Source: Nereida sp965655635 (lineage in GTDB: Bacteria > Pseudomonadota > Alphaproteobacteria > Rhodobacterales > Rhodobacteraceae). From it: a stretch of DNA of 64,000 nt. The stretch spans positions 26,244 to 90,243 of the forward strand of contig NZ_CBFHHE010000008.1 of the NCBI RefSeq assembly GCF_965655635.1. The letters run 5' to 3'. A program made the position numbers and the translations under genes. Under the pieces are notes generated by a model. That model searched no databases and had not been told where the DNA came from. It saw only the letters and a list, made by a program, of their open reading frames with translations. Positions 26,325 to 34,452 of this stretch are shown in pieces (positions within the stretch are counted from its first letter, which is position 1; each line of letters opens with the position of its first letter).

Positions 26325-27827
26325 ATGCTGGCGTATTATATAACGAACTTTCGCAACGATTGGTTTGGCAACATCCGCAATGATTTGCTTGCGGGCCTTG
26401 TGGTGGCGCTTGCGCTGATCCCCGAGGCGATTGCGTTTTCGATCATTGCGGGCGTTGATCCTAAGGTTGGTCTTTATGCCTCGTTCAGCATTGCGGTGAT
26501 TACCGCGATCACGGGCGGCCGCCCCGGTATGATCAGTGCTGCTACCGCCGCGACGGCTGTTTTGATGGTGACGTTGGTGCGCGATCACGGTCTGGAATAT
26601 CTGTTGGCGACCACGGTTCTGGCAGGTCTGATCCAGATCGGTGCGGGTGTGTTAAAGCTTGGCAGTGTGATGCGCTTTGTTTCCAAATCTGTGATGACAG
26701 GTTTTGTGAATGCGCTGGCGATCCTTATTTTCCTCGCGCAATTGCCGGAACTGAACCCCGCTACAGGTGGTGTGAACACGCTGACCTATGTGATGACGGC
26801 GGCGGGTTTGGCGATTATTTATCTGTTCCCTTACGTGACCACGGCCATTCCATCGCCGCTGGTAACGATTGTTGTGCTGACGTCGCTTGCGATGTTCATG
26901 GGGCTTGATGTGCGCGTTGTGGGCGACATGGGCGAGCTGCCCGATACCCTGCCGATCTTTTTGTTGCCTGACATTCCGCTGACGTTTGAGACATTGCAGA
27001 TCATCTTCCCTGTGGCGCTTGCTATTGCGGTTGTGGGTCTGCTGGAAAGCTTGATGACTGCTTCATTGGTTGATGATCTGACGGATACAAATTCTGACAA
27101 AAACATCGAATGCATTGGCCAAGGTTTGGCCAACACGGCCACTGGTTTCATCGGCGGCATGGCCGGTTGTGCGATGATTGGCCAATCGATGATTAACGTG
27201 AAATCCGGTGGGCGCGGGCGTTTGTCGTGCTTTGCGGCGGGTGTTTTCTTGCTGTTCTTGATTGTTGTGCTGGGCGATATCGTGAAGCAAATTCCGATGC
27301 CTGCCTTGGTGGCGATCATGATCATGGTGTCGATCGGCACGTTCAGCTGGTCCTCTCTGAAAGACCTGCGTGAGCACCCGATGTCATCGTCTATCGTGAT
27401 GTTGGCCACAGTTGCGGTCACTGTCTATTCGCACAACTTGGCCATCGGTGTTCTGACTGGTGTGTTGCTGTCGGGCATTTTCTTTGCTGGCAAAATTGCG
27501 CAAATCTTTCGGGTGCGCAGTGTGTTGTCTGATGATGGGCGTCACCGCACCTACACTGTTGAGGGTCAGATTTTCTTTGCCTCGTCTGATCAGTTCACCA
27601 AATCGTTTGATTTTGGCGAAGCGCTTGAACGTGTTACGATTGACGTAAGCAACGCGCATATTTGGGATATTTCGTCAGTGGCGGCCTTTGATATGGTTGT
27701 GATGAAGTTCCGCCGCGACGGTGCAGAGGTGGATGTGATTGGCCTGAATGAGGCATCAGAAACCATCGTTGATAAACTGGGTGTCGCGGACAAACCGGGC
27801 GCGCTTGAAGATATGATTGGACACTAA
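26325..27827 (+). CDS. SulP-family anion transporter with STAS domain
   Basis: A 500-residue member of SLC26/SulP. Residues about 20-390 hold the membrane core, with LVVALALIPEAIAFSIIAGVDPKVGLYAS (the SulP signature, here split by the family pattern) and GFVNALAILIFLAQLPEL. A C-terminal STAS domain (about 420-495) begins HRTYTVEGQIFFASSDQF. SulP members carry sulfate, bicarbonate (BicA) or dicarboxylates. The nearby SbtA/carbonic anhydrase module makes bicarbonate a candidate, but this is inference. Co-transcribed with the UspA gene that starts one base after its stop. Confidence 0.92.
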   Translation: MLAYYITNFRNDWFGNIRNDLLAGLVVALALIPEAIAFSIIAGVDPKVGLYASFSIAVITAITGGRPGMISAATAATAVLMVTLVRDHGLEYLLATTVLAGLIQIGAGVLKLGSVMRFVSKSVMTGFVNALAILIFLAQLPELNPATGGVNTLTYVMTAAGLAIIYLFPYVTTAIPSPLVTIVVLTSLAMFMGLDVRVVGDMGELPDTLPIFLLPDIPLTFETLQIIFPVALAIAVVGLLESLMTASLVDDLTDTNSDKNIECIGQGLANTATGFIGGMAGCAMIGQSMINVKSGGRGRLSCFAAGVFLLFLIVVLGDIVKQIPMPALVAIMIMVSIGTFSWSSLKDLREHPMSSSIVMLATVAVTVYSHNLAIGVLTGVLLSGIFFAGKIAQIFRVRSVLSDDGRHRTYTVEGQIFFASSDQFTKSFDFGEALERVTIDVSNAHIWDISSVAAFDMVVMKFRRDGAEVDVIGLNEASETIVDKLGVADKPGALEDMIGH

Positions 27828-27828
27828 C

Positions 27829-28683
27829 ATGGCTGATACGTTGGAAAAGATTGTCGCACTTGTTGATGGCTCTGAGTATTCGCACAGCGTGTGTGATCAT
27901 GCGGCTTGGGTCGCCAGCAAAATTGGCGGCCACGTTGTTGTGGCGCATATTTTGGGGCGCCGCGAAGCCAAGGCGGATCGTTCGGGCAACATTGGACTGG
28001 GCGCACGTACCAAGTTGATGGAGGACCTTGCGGCCCTTGATGAAGAACGCGCCAAACTGAACCAAGTGCGGGGCCGTGCCATTTTGGAAGATGCCGAGGC
28101 GCGTATCGCTGCCGCCGGTGTTTCGGTCAGCACGGTTTTGCGCCAAGGTGATCTGCTGGCTGAGCTTGCGACATTGGCGGCGGATGCTGAGTTGGTTGTG
28201 ATCGGTAAGCGCGGCGAGGCAGCGGATTTTGCCAAGCTGCATCTTGGCTCCAACGTTGAGCGCGTCGTGCGTTCTTGCGAAAAGCCGATCCTTGTTACAT
28301 CACGCGCGTTCAAGCCGGTTGAAAGCTTTGCGCTTGCGTTTGACGGCGGCACCTCTTCGTTGAAAGCGGCGGACCATGTGGCGAATGCAAAGCTGTTCCA
28401 AGGGTTGCCTGGCCAAGTTGTAACGGTTGGCACCCAAACCGCCGAGGCTAAGCAAAAGCTGGACGGTGCTGCGGCGTTGTTGTCCGGTGCGGGCCTTGAG
28501 ATTACTGCGTCGTTTGTGGATGGACAGCCCGAGACAGCGATTGCCGGTCTGGTGGGTGATGAGGGTGCGGATATGTTGGTGATGGGTGCTTATGGGCACA
28601 GCCGTGTGCGCAGTTTGATAATCGGTTCCACCACCACCGAGATGGTGCGTTCGGCCCATGTCCCGCTGTTGTTGTTCCGCTAA
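27829..28683 (+). CDS. Universal stress protein, tandem UspA domains
   Basis: A 284-residue protein with two UspA folds. The first starts KIVALVDGSEYSHSVCDHAAWVA and has ELVVIGKRGEAADF. The second ends MLVMGAYGHSRVRSLIIGS, then TTEMVRSAHVPLLLF, an ATP-binding GX2GX9GS-like pattern. Cytosolic. Tandem UspA proteins beside SulP transporters are common in proteobacteria and may sense energy state or regulate transport; the direct function is unproven. ATG 27829 is one base beyond the sulP stop. Confidence 0.9.
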   Translation: MADTLEKIVALVDGSEYSHSVCDHAAWVASKIGGHVVVAHILGRREAKADRSGNIGLGARTKLMEDLAALDEERAKLNQVRGRAILEDAEARIAAAGVSVSTVLRQGDLLAELATLAADAELVVIGKRGEAADFAKLHLGSNVERVVRSCEKPILVTSRAFKPVESFALAFDGGTSSLKAADHVANAKLFQGLPGQVVTVGTQTAEAKQKLDGAAALLSGAGLEITASFVDGQPETAIAGLVGDEGADMLVMGAYGHSRVRSLIIGSTTTEMVRSAHVPLLLFR

Positions 28684-29050
28684 ATCGTGATTGAGAAACG
28701 CCAATTGGCCCATGTCCCGTTTTGAGGCATCGGCTGTCGGCAGCGTTGCTGCGTCATCGCTCAATTATTATGTAAGGGAAGTGGCCGTTAAATAAGGCGG
28801 CGCCGCCCAATATGCTGTGTCCTTGCGCGGTGGATTTTACCCCTCTCGCAGTCCGTTGGACGACACGTCAGATCAGGTGGAAAGCCTGCTGCGTGTCAGT
28901 AGCTCGTGAGTGCATCAGCGTGTCAAACCAATGCGGGGACGTCCTTGCGCATAGGTTTATCCAAAACGTGTTAACCAAGTTTTAGATCAAAGAGCGGTGC
29001 GGCGGGTTTTTAGCAACGCGCCGCACTGAATTTCTTGTGGGGATCAGCAG
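28684..29050. other. Intergenic stretch with no supported gene
   Basis: 367 bases between the UspA gene and the convergent DEAD-box helicase gene. It contains a 12-base perfect palindrome GGCGGCGCCGCC (28796-28807), a 27-codon ORF at 28712-28795 with no ribosome site, and the hairpin annotated at 28997-29026. I see no RNA gene or conserved protein. Confidence 0.6.
28997..29026 (-). terminator. Possible terminator hairpin after the DEAD-box helicase gene
   Basis: GTGCGGCG (28997-29004) and CGCCGCAC (29019-29026) pair perfectly over eight bases around a 14-base loop. No long T run follows on the minus strand (only CTCTTTGATC), so intrinsic termination is uncertain. It may instead block 3' decay or be factor-assisted. 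Confidence 0.45.
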
Positions 29051-30370
29051 TTACGCTGCGGGTTTGCGACGGCGACGCGGTTTGCCGCCACCTGCACCAC
29101 CACCGGGGCCGCCATTGCCGCCACCACCAGATGGTTTGCCGAAGCGACGTGGCTTGCCGCCCGCCTTAGGAGCACCGCCCCCACCACCACCGCGACGACG
29201 GCCACCGCCGCCACCACCGCGCTTGGGGGGATCTTCTTCCATTGGCTCACGGCCACCCGCAACGGGAATGGTGAACTTCATGACTTTCTGGATCTGGCGT
29301 AGGTAGCCAATTTCTTGGGCTGAAACCAAAGCGATTGCTTCACCTTGGGCACCTGCGCGGGCCGTACGGCCAATGCGGTGCACGTAGTTTTCAGCCACCT
29401 CGGGCAGTTCGAAGTTGTAGACATAGCGCACATCCGGAATGTCGATGCCGCGTGCGGCAACGTCCGTTGCAACCAAGACAGTGGCTTCGGCTTTTTTGAA
29501 CGCGTTCAGGGCGCGATCGCGTTGGTTTTGCGATTTGTTGCCGTGGATCGACACTGCCTCATACCCTTGGGCGACCAAGAATTTCATCAGCTTTTCGCAG
29601 CCGTGTTTGGTGCGGCCAAAGACAATCGCTTGATCGCCTTTGTGCTCTGATAGCAGCTGAACCAGCTTATCGGCTTTGTAGGCTTGGGGTTCGTACCAAA
29701 GCGATTGTTTGATTTTGTCTGCGGCTTTGCCTGGTGCGCTGACTTGGATTTTCTTGGGGTTGTTCAGGAACGCGCCCGCAAGCTCTTCCATCTGTTTCGA
29801 CATTGTAGCCGAGAACAACATGGTTTGACGCGGGGTGCCCAACAGCGGTGCAATTTTGCGCAGCGCGTGGATAAAGCCCATATCCAGCATCTGATCCGCT
29901 TCATCGAGTACCAGCATCTTGGCGCTGTCCAGATAAACTGCTTTGCGGTCAACAAGGTCCATCAAACGGCCCGGTGTCGCCACCAGAATATCCGTGCCCC
30001 GTTGCAGCAGGTTGATTTGCTTGTTGATGGATTGACCACCAACGACCGAGTTCACCTTAAGCGGTGTGCCGGCCACATAGATTTTCAGGTTGTCGCAGAT
30101 CTGGTTCACCAACTCGCGGGTTGGCGCCAGCACGAGGGCCTTGACTGTTTTGGGCATCGGCTTGCCGATTTGGTCCATCAGTAGTTCTGCCATTGGCAGG
30201 CCAAAAGCAGCAGTTTTGCCAGTACCTGTTTGGGCAAGGCCCATCACGTCAGTACCTTGAAGCACCAGTGGAATTGCCTGCGCCTGAATTGGCGTGGCTT
30301 TATCAAAGCCGGCATCGGCAATGTTTTTCATAAGCTTGGGGTTAAGCCCCAGCATGGTAAAGTCGGTCAC
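29051..30370 (-). CDS. DEAD-box ATP-dependent RNA helicase (RhlE-like)
   Basis: A 439-residue RNA remodelling enzyme. Motifs in order: Q motif ATPIQAQAIP, I AQTGTGKTAAF, Ia PTRELVNQI, Ib TPGRLMDLV, II VLDEADQMLD, III FSATMS, IV VFGRTKHGCEKL, V ATDVAARGIDIPDV and VI HRIGRTARAG. A disordered Gly/Arg/Lys-rich tail (from about residue 385) with repeated GGGGGG and RRRGGGG blocks probably binds RNA. RhlE is the closest alphaproteobacterial type, but other DEAD-box subgroups cannot be excluded. Divergent from asd, with a 312-base gap. Confidence 0.95.
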   Translation of the reverse strand: MTDFTMLGLNPKLMKNIADAGFDKATPIQAQAIPLVLQGTDVMGLAQTGTGKTAAFGLPMAELLMDQIGKPMPKTVKALVLAPTRELVNQICDNLKIYVAGTPLKVNSVVGGQSINKQINLLQRGTDILVATPGRLMDLVDRKAVYLDSAKMLVLDEADQMLDMGFIHALRKIAPLLGTPRQTMLFSATMSKQMEELAGAFLNNPKKIQVSAPGKAADKIKQSLWYEPQAYKADKLVQLLSEHKGDQAIVFGRTKHGCEKLMKFLVAQGYEAVSIHGNKSQNQRDRALNAFKKAEATVLVATDVAARGIDIPDVRYVYNFELPEVAENYVHRIGRTARAGAQGEAIALVSAQEIGYLRQIQKVMKFTIPVAGGREPMEEDPPKRGGGGGGRRRGGGGGGAPKAGGKPRRFGKPSGGGGNGGPGGGAGGGKPRRRRKPAA

Positions 30371-30682
30371 AAGATGACCCTTTCACAAAAGCGAAAACGC
30401 CCAGGCCATATGGCCAAGGGGTGCAACGCACAGGGCGACGAATTGCTGATCCGGAGCCTCATGGCCCAGACCGAATGGCCGCGTCTGAACCCTGCGTGAG
30501 GGGATCATGGGGTAAGGCGTCAAAGGGGGGCTTTGCCCACCTGCTCACGCGGCAGGACTTTGACGGTTGGCCCGCATATGGGCGCCCAATGGTCACATGT
30601 CAACGATTATTGAGCTAGCGCACTTTCCATATGCTGCAATACAGAGTAAGGCCGCCAAGTCCTTTTTTCTGGAGAAACAACA
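30371..30682. other. Intergenic region between the helicase and asd genes
   Basis: 312 bases between divergent starts, so it must hold both promoters and 5' untranslated leaders. Short ORFs here are not protein-like. A TTGAGC (30610-30615) is possible as a -35 for asd, but I could not place a convincing -10. No riboswitch fold recognised. Confidence 0.5.
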
Positions 30683-31705
30683 ATGGGCTATAATATCGTC
30701 GTCGTTGGCGCCACTGGTAACGTGGGCCGTGAAATGTTGAACATTTTGGCGGAGCGTCAGTTCCCCGTAGCAAAGATTACCGTGCTTGCCAGCCGCAAGT
30801 CACTGGGTACGGAAGTAAGCTTTGGCGACAAAACCCTGAAGACCGAAGACCTGGACACCTTCGACTTCACGGGAAGCGACATTGCTCTGTTCGCTGTTGG
30901 CTCTGAGGCCACCAAGCAATATGCGCCCAAAGCGGCTGCCGCAGGGTGTGTTGTGATCGATAACTCATCGCTTTACCGCTATGATCCGGACATCCCGTTG
31001 ATCGTGCCGGAAGTGAACCCCCAAGCCGTGCACGGTTATGCAAAGAAGAACATCATCGCCAACCCAAACTGCTCAACCGCGCAGATGGTTGTGGCCCTTA
31101 AGCCGCTTCATGATCGTGCCAAGATCAAGCGCGTCGTGGTCAGCACGTACCAGTCGGTTTCTGGTGCAGGCAAAGGCGGCATTGATGAGCTGTGGGATCA
31201 GACAAAGTCGATCTATAATCCCACTGATGATAAGCCAGCACGGCAGTTCACCAAACAGATCGCCTTCAACGTGATCCCGCACATCGACAAGTTCCTTGAT
31301 AGCGGCGACACCAAAGAAGAGTGGAAGATGGTTGCCGAGACTAAGAAGATTGTCGACAGCAGCATCAAAGTCACCGCGACTTGCGTCCGTGTGCCTGTGT
31401 TCGTTGGTCACTCTGAAGCGCTGAACATTGAGTTCGAAGACTTCCTTGATGAAGACGAAGCACGCGACATTCTGCGCGAAGCACCGGGCATCATGGTGAT
31501 CGATAAGCGCGAAGACGGCGGCTATGTCACGCCGATCGAATGTGTGGGCGATTTCGCAACATTCATCAGCCGCGTGCGCCAAGATACAACTGTTGAGAAC
31601 GGTCTGAACATGTGGTGCGTTTCTGACAACTTGCGCAAAGGTGCTGCGTTGAACGCGGTACAGATCGCCGAGTTGTTGGGCCGTGAGGTTTTGAAAAAGG
31701 GCTAA
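30683..31705 (+). CDS. asd: Aspartate-semialdehyde dehydrogenase
   Basis: Reduces aspartyl phosphate to aspartate semialdehyde for lysine, threonine and methionine. 340 residues. IVVVGATGNVGREML is the NADP-binding start. The catalytic Cys is in NPNCSTAQMVVALKPL. Further sites: SVSGAGKGGIDEL and the catalytic His in RVPVFVGHSEALNI. TCTGGAGAAACAACA precedes ATG. Ends at a strong bidirectional terminator shared with the convergent sbtB-like gene. Confidence 0.97.
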   Translation: MGYNIVVVGATGNVGREMLNILAERQFPVAKITVLASRKSLGTEVSFGDKTLKTEDLDTFDFTGSDIALFAVGSEATKQYAPKAAAAGCVVIDNSSLYRYDPDIPLIVPEVNPQAVHGYAKKNIIANPNCSTAQMVVALKPLHDRAKIKRVVVSTYQSVSGAGKGGIDELWDQTKSIYNPTDDKPARQFTKQIAFNVIPHIDKFLDSGDTKEEWKMVAETKKIVDSSIKVTATCVRVPVFVGHSEALNIEFEDFLDEDEARDILREAPGIMVIDKREDGGYVTPIECVGDFATFISRVRQDTTVENGLNMWCVSDNLRKGAALNAVQIAELLGREVLKKG

Positions 31706-31730
31706 GCCCCTTCAAGAGTTTGAAATGCAA

Positions 31731-31773
31731 AACGCGCGCCGCTTACATACAAAGCGGCGCGCGTTTTCTTTTG
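31731..31773 (+). terminator. Bidirectional terminator between asd and the sbtB-like gene
   Basis: AACGCGCGCCGCTT (31731-31744) pairs with AAGCGGCGCGCGTT (31752-31765) over 14 bases with a seven-base loop, followed by TTCTTTTGTG on the plus strand. On the minus strand the stem is preceded by A-rich and followed by TTTTGCATTTC. It can serve both convergent genes. Confidence 0.88.
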
Positions 31774-31796
31774 TGTAACGGTCTTTTCTGGGTCGC

Positions 31797-32105
31797 TTAG
31801 AAGCGCTCGGCGCGCAGTACGTCACAGTCACTTACAGTGACAACACCCATGTGGCGGTCCACCACTTTGAACGCAGCTGTGAGCAGGTCATCAAGACGCT
31901 CGGGGCGGATGATGCATACCACTTGGCGCATACCAGAACGGCCCAGCTGACCGTCCGCAGTCCACCCGCCTGAGCGGCCAGAACCACCAAGTACGGGCAG
32001 GATCGAATAGCCCTGCACACCAGCGCCATCCAACGCAGCGGTCAAGCGGCGCTCCATTGGTTCTTCGATGATAATTGCAACGCGTTTTGCTTTGTGGGTT
32101 TCCAT
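31797..32105 (-). CDS. PII-like signalling protein of the SbtB type
   Basis: A 102-residue PII-fold protein (KRVAIIIEEPMERRLTAALD, then DDLLTAAFKVVDRHMGVVTV). A T-loop-like segment (LGGSGRSGGWTADGQLGRSG) sits at the right place. In cyanobacteria SbtB binds adenine nucleotides, including cAMP, and regulates the bicarbonate transporter SbtA. Here the gene follows sbtA with a one-base overlap (TAATG), a strong contextual argument for the same job. The C-terminal Cys-Gly-Pro redox R-loop found in many cyanobacterial SbtBs is not visible. It is not a canonical GlnB/GlnK, as it lacks the uridylylated Tyr loop. Confidence 0.82.
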   Translation of the reverse strand: METHKAKRVAIIIEEPMERRLTAALDGAGVQGYSILPVLGGSGRSGGWTADGQLGRSGMRQVVCIIRPERLDDLLTAAFKVVDRHMGVVTVSDCDVLRAERF

Positions 32106-33085
32106 TAAGCTGCTCCAGAAAACATTGTGGCCAGTGCCAGGTACAAGGGAATACCAACCGTAAGGTTGAAGGGGAATGTGACGCCAAGCGACAGCGTCAG
32201 GTAAATTGCCGGATCTGCCTCAGGCACCGCAACCCGCATGGCCGCAGGCACCGCGATGTAGCTGGCAGATGCGCAGAGCACCATCAACAAGACTATGCCA
32301 CCCAGTGACAGCCCGATTGCAGCACCCATCGCAAGGCCAATAACGCTTGAGGCCAGTGGCATCACGATGCCGAACGCAAGTAGGCCAAACGTGATCGTGC
32401 CTTTGGCTTGGCGCAAGCCGCGTCCCGCGACCAGACCCATGTCCAGCAAGAACAGGCACAGCACACCTTTGAACGGCGCCACGATAAACGGTCCGATTTC
32501 GTCCAGCCCTTTTTGACCTGTTGCCATGCCGATAAAGAATGAGCCGACCAACAAAACGATTGAGCCGTTCAGCAGGATTTCGCGCCACAGGCCCGCGTCC
32601 ATGCGCGCGCCGCCGGAACCACGTGAGATCAACCAAAGAGCAGACAAGATCGCAGGTGCTTCCATGACGGCTGCAACCGCAACCATGTACCCTTCTGATG
32701 TGATGCCGCTGCTTTCAAGCACCGAGGTGCAGGCTACAAACGTCACGATGCTGATCGATCCATAGTGTCCCGCCACCGCAGCGGCGTTCACGGTGTTTAA
32801 CTTGGTAAGCGTGCGCAAAAGAACGAATGCCAACAATGGTAACAGAGCGGACAAAACCAATCCCGCAATGAGTGTCATTATAAGAGTTGCGTCTAGGGCA
32901 TTTTTGGTGACCGCAACGCCGCCCTTAAAGCCGATAGCAAAAAGCAGATATATTGACAGACCCTTGGCCACAGCTTCGGGGATGGTCAATTCTGATCGTG
33001 CGAGGGCTGCGAAAAGTCCGAGTGCGAATGACAGAATAATCGGCGACAACAGATTATTCAGCGCGAGCGAAAGTACATTTTCCAT
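32105..33085 (-). CDS. sbtA: Sodium-dependent bicarbonate transporter (SbtA family)
   Basis: Inner-membrane bicarbonate importer of 326 residues, about ten helices in two inverted halves. SPIILSFALGLFAALARSEL and AVAKGLSIYLLFAIGFKGGVA are the family opening; HYGSISIVTFVACTSVLE and EAPAILSALWLI lie in the substrate region of the first half, and LLDMGLVAGRGLR in the second. It starts immediately at the end of the carbonic anhydrase gene and overlaps sbtB, giving CA-sbtA-sbtB. This fits bicarbonate supply to anaplerotic carboxylases rather than to carboxysomes, since no Rubisco gene is seen here. Confidence 0.9.
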   Translation of the reverse strand: MENVLSLALNNLLSPIILSFALGLFAALARSELTIPEAVAKGLSIYLLFAIGFKGGVAVTKNALDATLIMTLIAGLVLSALLPLLAFVLLRTLTKLNTVNAAAVAGHYGSISIVTFVACTSVLESSGITSEGYMVAVAAVMEAPAILSALWLISRGSGGARMDAGLWREILLNGSIVLLVGSFFIGMATGQKGLDEIGPFIVAPFKGVLCLFLLDMGLVAGRGLRQAKGTITFGLLAFGIVMPLASSVIGLAMGAAIGLSLGGIVLLMVLCASASYIAVPAAMRVAVPEADPAIYLTLSLGVTFPFNLTVGIPLYLALATMFSGAA

Positions 33086-33748
33086 TTAAAGCCCTTCTGG
33101 TCCAACACGTGTAAAGCCTTGGCCCGGCACAAAAGATTCCAGTCGCCCTTCAGCGATGTCCGTCCAAAGGCCGTGCAGGCTTAGCCCGCCTGCTTTCACA
33201 GCGTCAAGAACAAACGGAAAGCCCTGTAAGTTCTCAAGACTGATTTCAACGGCCTTCTTCTCGAGGGCTTCTTGGCGGGCATCTGCGTCTTCGATGTGCT
33301 TCACATCTTCATAGCCCGAACGGATGATATCGAGCCACCTGCCCAAGAAGCTGGTTTTTTCCTCAAGGGCGGGGGCGTTGCCGCTGCACATTTGTTCACA
33401 GCCGGAAATACCGCCGCAATCGGAATGCCCGACCACAATCAGATGTGCCACTTTGAGATGTGTCACGGCGTATTCAACCGCCGCAGATGTACCGTGTGGA
33501 TCGCCGTCGGGTTCGTACGGGGGCACAAGGTTGGCGATGTTGCGGTGGATGAAGAACTCCCCAGGGTCCGCACCGAAAAGTGACGTGACCTGCACGCGAC
33601 TGTCACAGCATGAGATCACCATTGCGCGTGGATGCTGCCCCACTTCGGCAAGGCGTCGGTGCCAGACTTCATTGTCGGCATAGATGGTCGCCCTCCAGCC
33701 AACGAAACGTTGGACAAGATATTGGGGTAGGGGTTTAGACAGGGGCAT
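33086..33748 (-). CDS. Beta-class carbonic anhydrase
   Basis: A 220-residue zinc enzyme that interconverts CO2 and bicarbonate. CCDSRV gives the first Cys and the Asp-Arg pair, and VGHSDCGG the His-Cys ligands; FFIHRNIANLVPP lies between. No signal peptide, so cytosolic. First of CA-sbtA-sbtB with no gap before sbtA. The leader upstream (33749-33912) is AT-rich, and I see no operator I can name. Confidence 0.95.
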   Translation of the reverse strand: MPLSKPLPQYLVQRFVGWRATIYADNEVWHRRLAEVGQHPRAMVISCCDSRVQVTSLFGADPGEFFIHRNIANLVPPYEPDGDPHGTSAAVEYAVTHLKVAHLIVVGHSDCGGISGCEQMCSGNAPALEEKTSFLGRWLDIIRSGYEDVKHIEDADARQEALEKKAVEISLENLQGFPFVLDAVKAGGLSLHGLWTDIAEGRLESFVPGQGFTRVGPEGL

Positions 33749-33912
33749 CAGGGTTCTCCGCTGCGATATTCTGGGACCGTGATACTTAAAATCTAAGACT
33801 TATTCGAGTTATATTTGCGTCTAGGTTTTTGGCGCTCGAAACGATTTGGATACCATTTGCTGGCAGTAACCTGAGTACTCACGCGGGGGTGTGAGACGTA
33901 AATTAGGGTGAA

Positions 33913-34297
33913 ATGGTGGAAAAGATAACAAGACTAGACATGCGTGATCGCGCAACCTTGGACCGTGACTGTTTGGCACAGCTTTACGCGGAGCTTGGGC
34001 AGCAAGGGGCCGAAGGGGGTCGTGTGCCGCGCGCTTGAGGAATTGGCAGCCCGCGTGGCCCGTGCCCATCAGCATATGCTTGATGGTGAACACGCCGCAT
34101 TGATGAAAACCGCCAAAAGCATCGTCAGCATCGCTGAGCAAATTGGCCTTCTTGAACTGTCTACGGCGTGTCTTGCTGTGGTTGATGCCGCGCGGGGCGG
34201 GGACGGTGTGGCGATTGTGGCCGCAGTGACCCGTATGCAGCGCGTGGCTGAGGCATCATTATCTGCAGTCTGGGAACTGCAGGACGTGTCGTTTTGA
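33913..34297 (+). pseudogene. Frameshifted small alpha-helical protein upstream of pepA
   Basis: From ATG 33913 (AGGG five bases upstream) the frame reads MVEKITRLDMRDRATLDRDC then LAQLYAELGQQGAEG, and stops at 34036. Removing one G from the GGGGG run at 34015-34019 gives VVCRALEELAARVARAHQHM and continues to TAVWELQDVSF-like ending (SAVWELQDVSF) at 34297, about 127 residues in all. The two halves join at a natural helix and read as one protein. I do not recognise a domain; a small regulatory or ATPase-associated helical protein is a guess. A homopolymer insertion could be a sequencing error. Confidence 0.7.
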
Positions 34298-34373
34298 AGG
34301 TGATGTGCGACTTCTGACTTAGACCTGGCACGCATTAGACCCGGCGCATAGAAGCTGCAGAATAGGAGGTTTG

Positions 34374-34412
34374 GTGCACGCGTGCCCTTGCGGGTGCGCG
34401 GCACTAGGATAG
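34374..34412 (+). CDS. Possible 12-residue Cys-rich leader peptide upstream of pepA
   Basis: AGGAGG (34364-34369) precedes GTG by four bases, and a 12-codon ORF follows: MHACPCGCAALG-stop. Three Cys in five residues is far above chance for such a short frame. It ends 40 bases before pepA. Cys-rich leaders that stall on low Cys-tRNA are known elsewhere, but this one is hypothetical. Confidence 0.35.
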   Translation: MHACPCGCAALG

Positions 34413-34452
34413 GCTGGCGGAAATTGCACAGCTATCTCAAAAGGATGTTTCC

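Noticed and set aside
25647..26588. 313-residue minus-strand ORF
   Set aside because: It lies antisense to the MFS and SulP genes, is His/Arg/Asn-rich and has no domain; a shadow of the plus-strand genes.
28712..28795. 27-codon ORF downstream of the UspA gene
   Set aside because: No ribosome site and no recognisable protein character.
29037..29306. Pro/Gly-rich plus-strand ORF
   Set aside because: It is the complement of the Gly/Arg-rich tail of the DEAD-box helicase.
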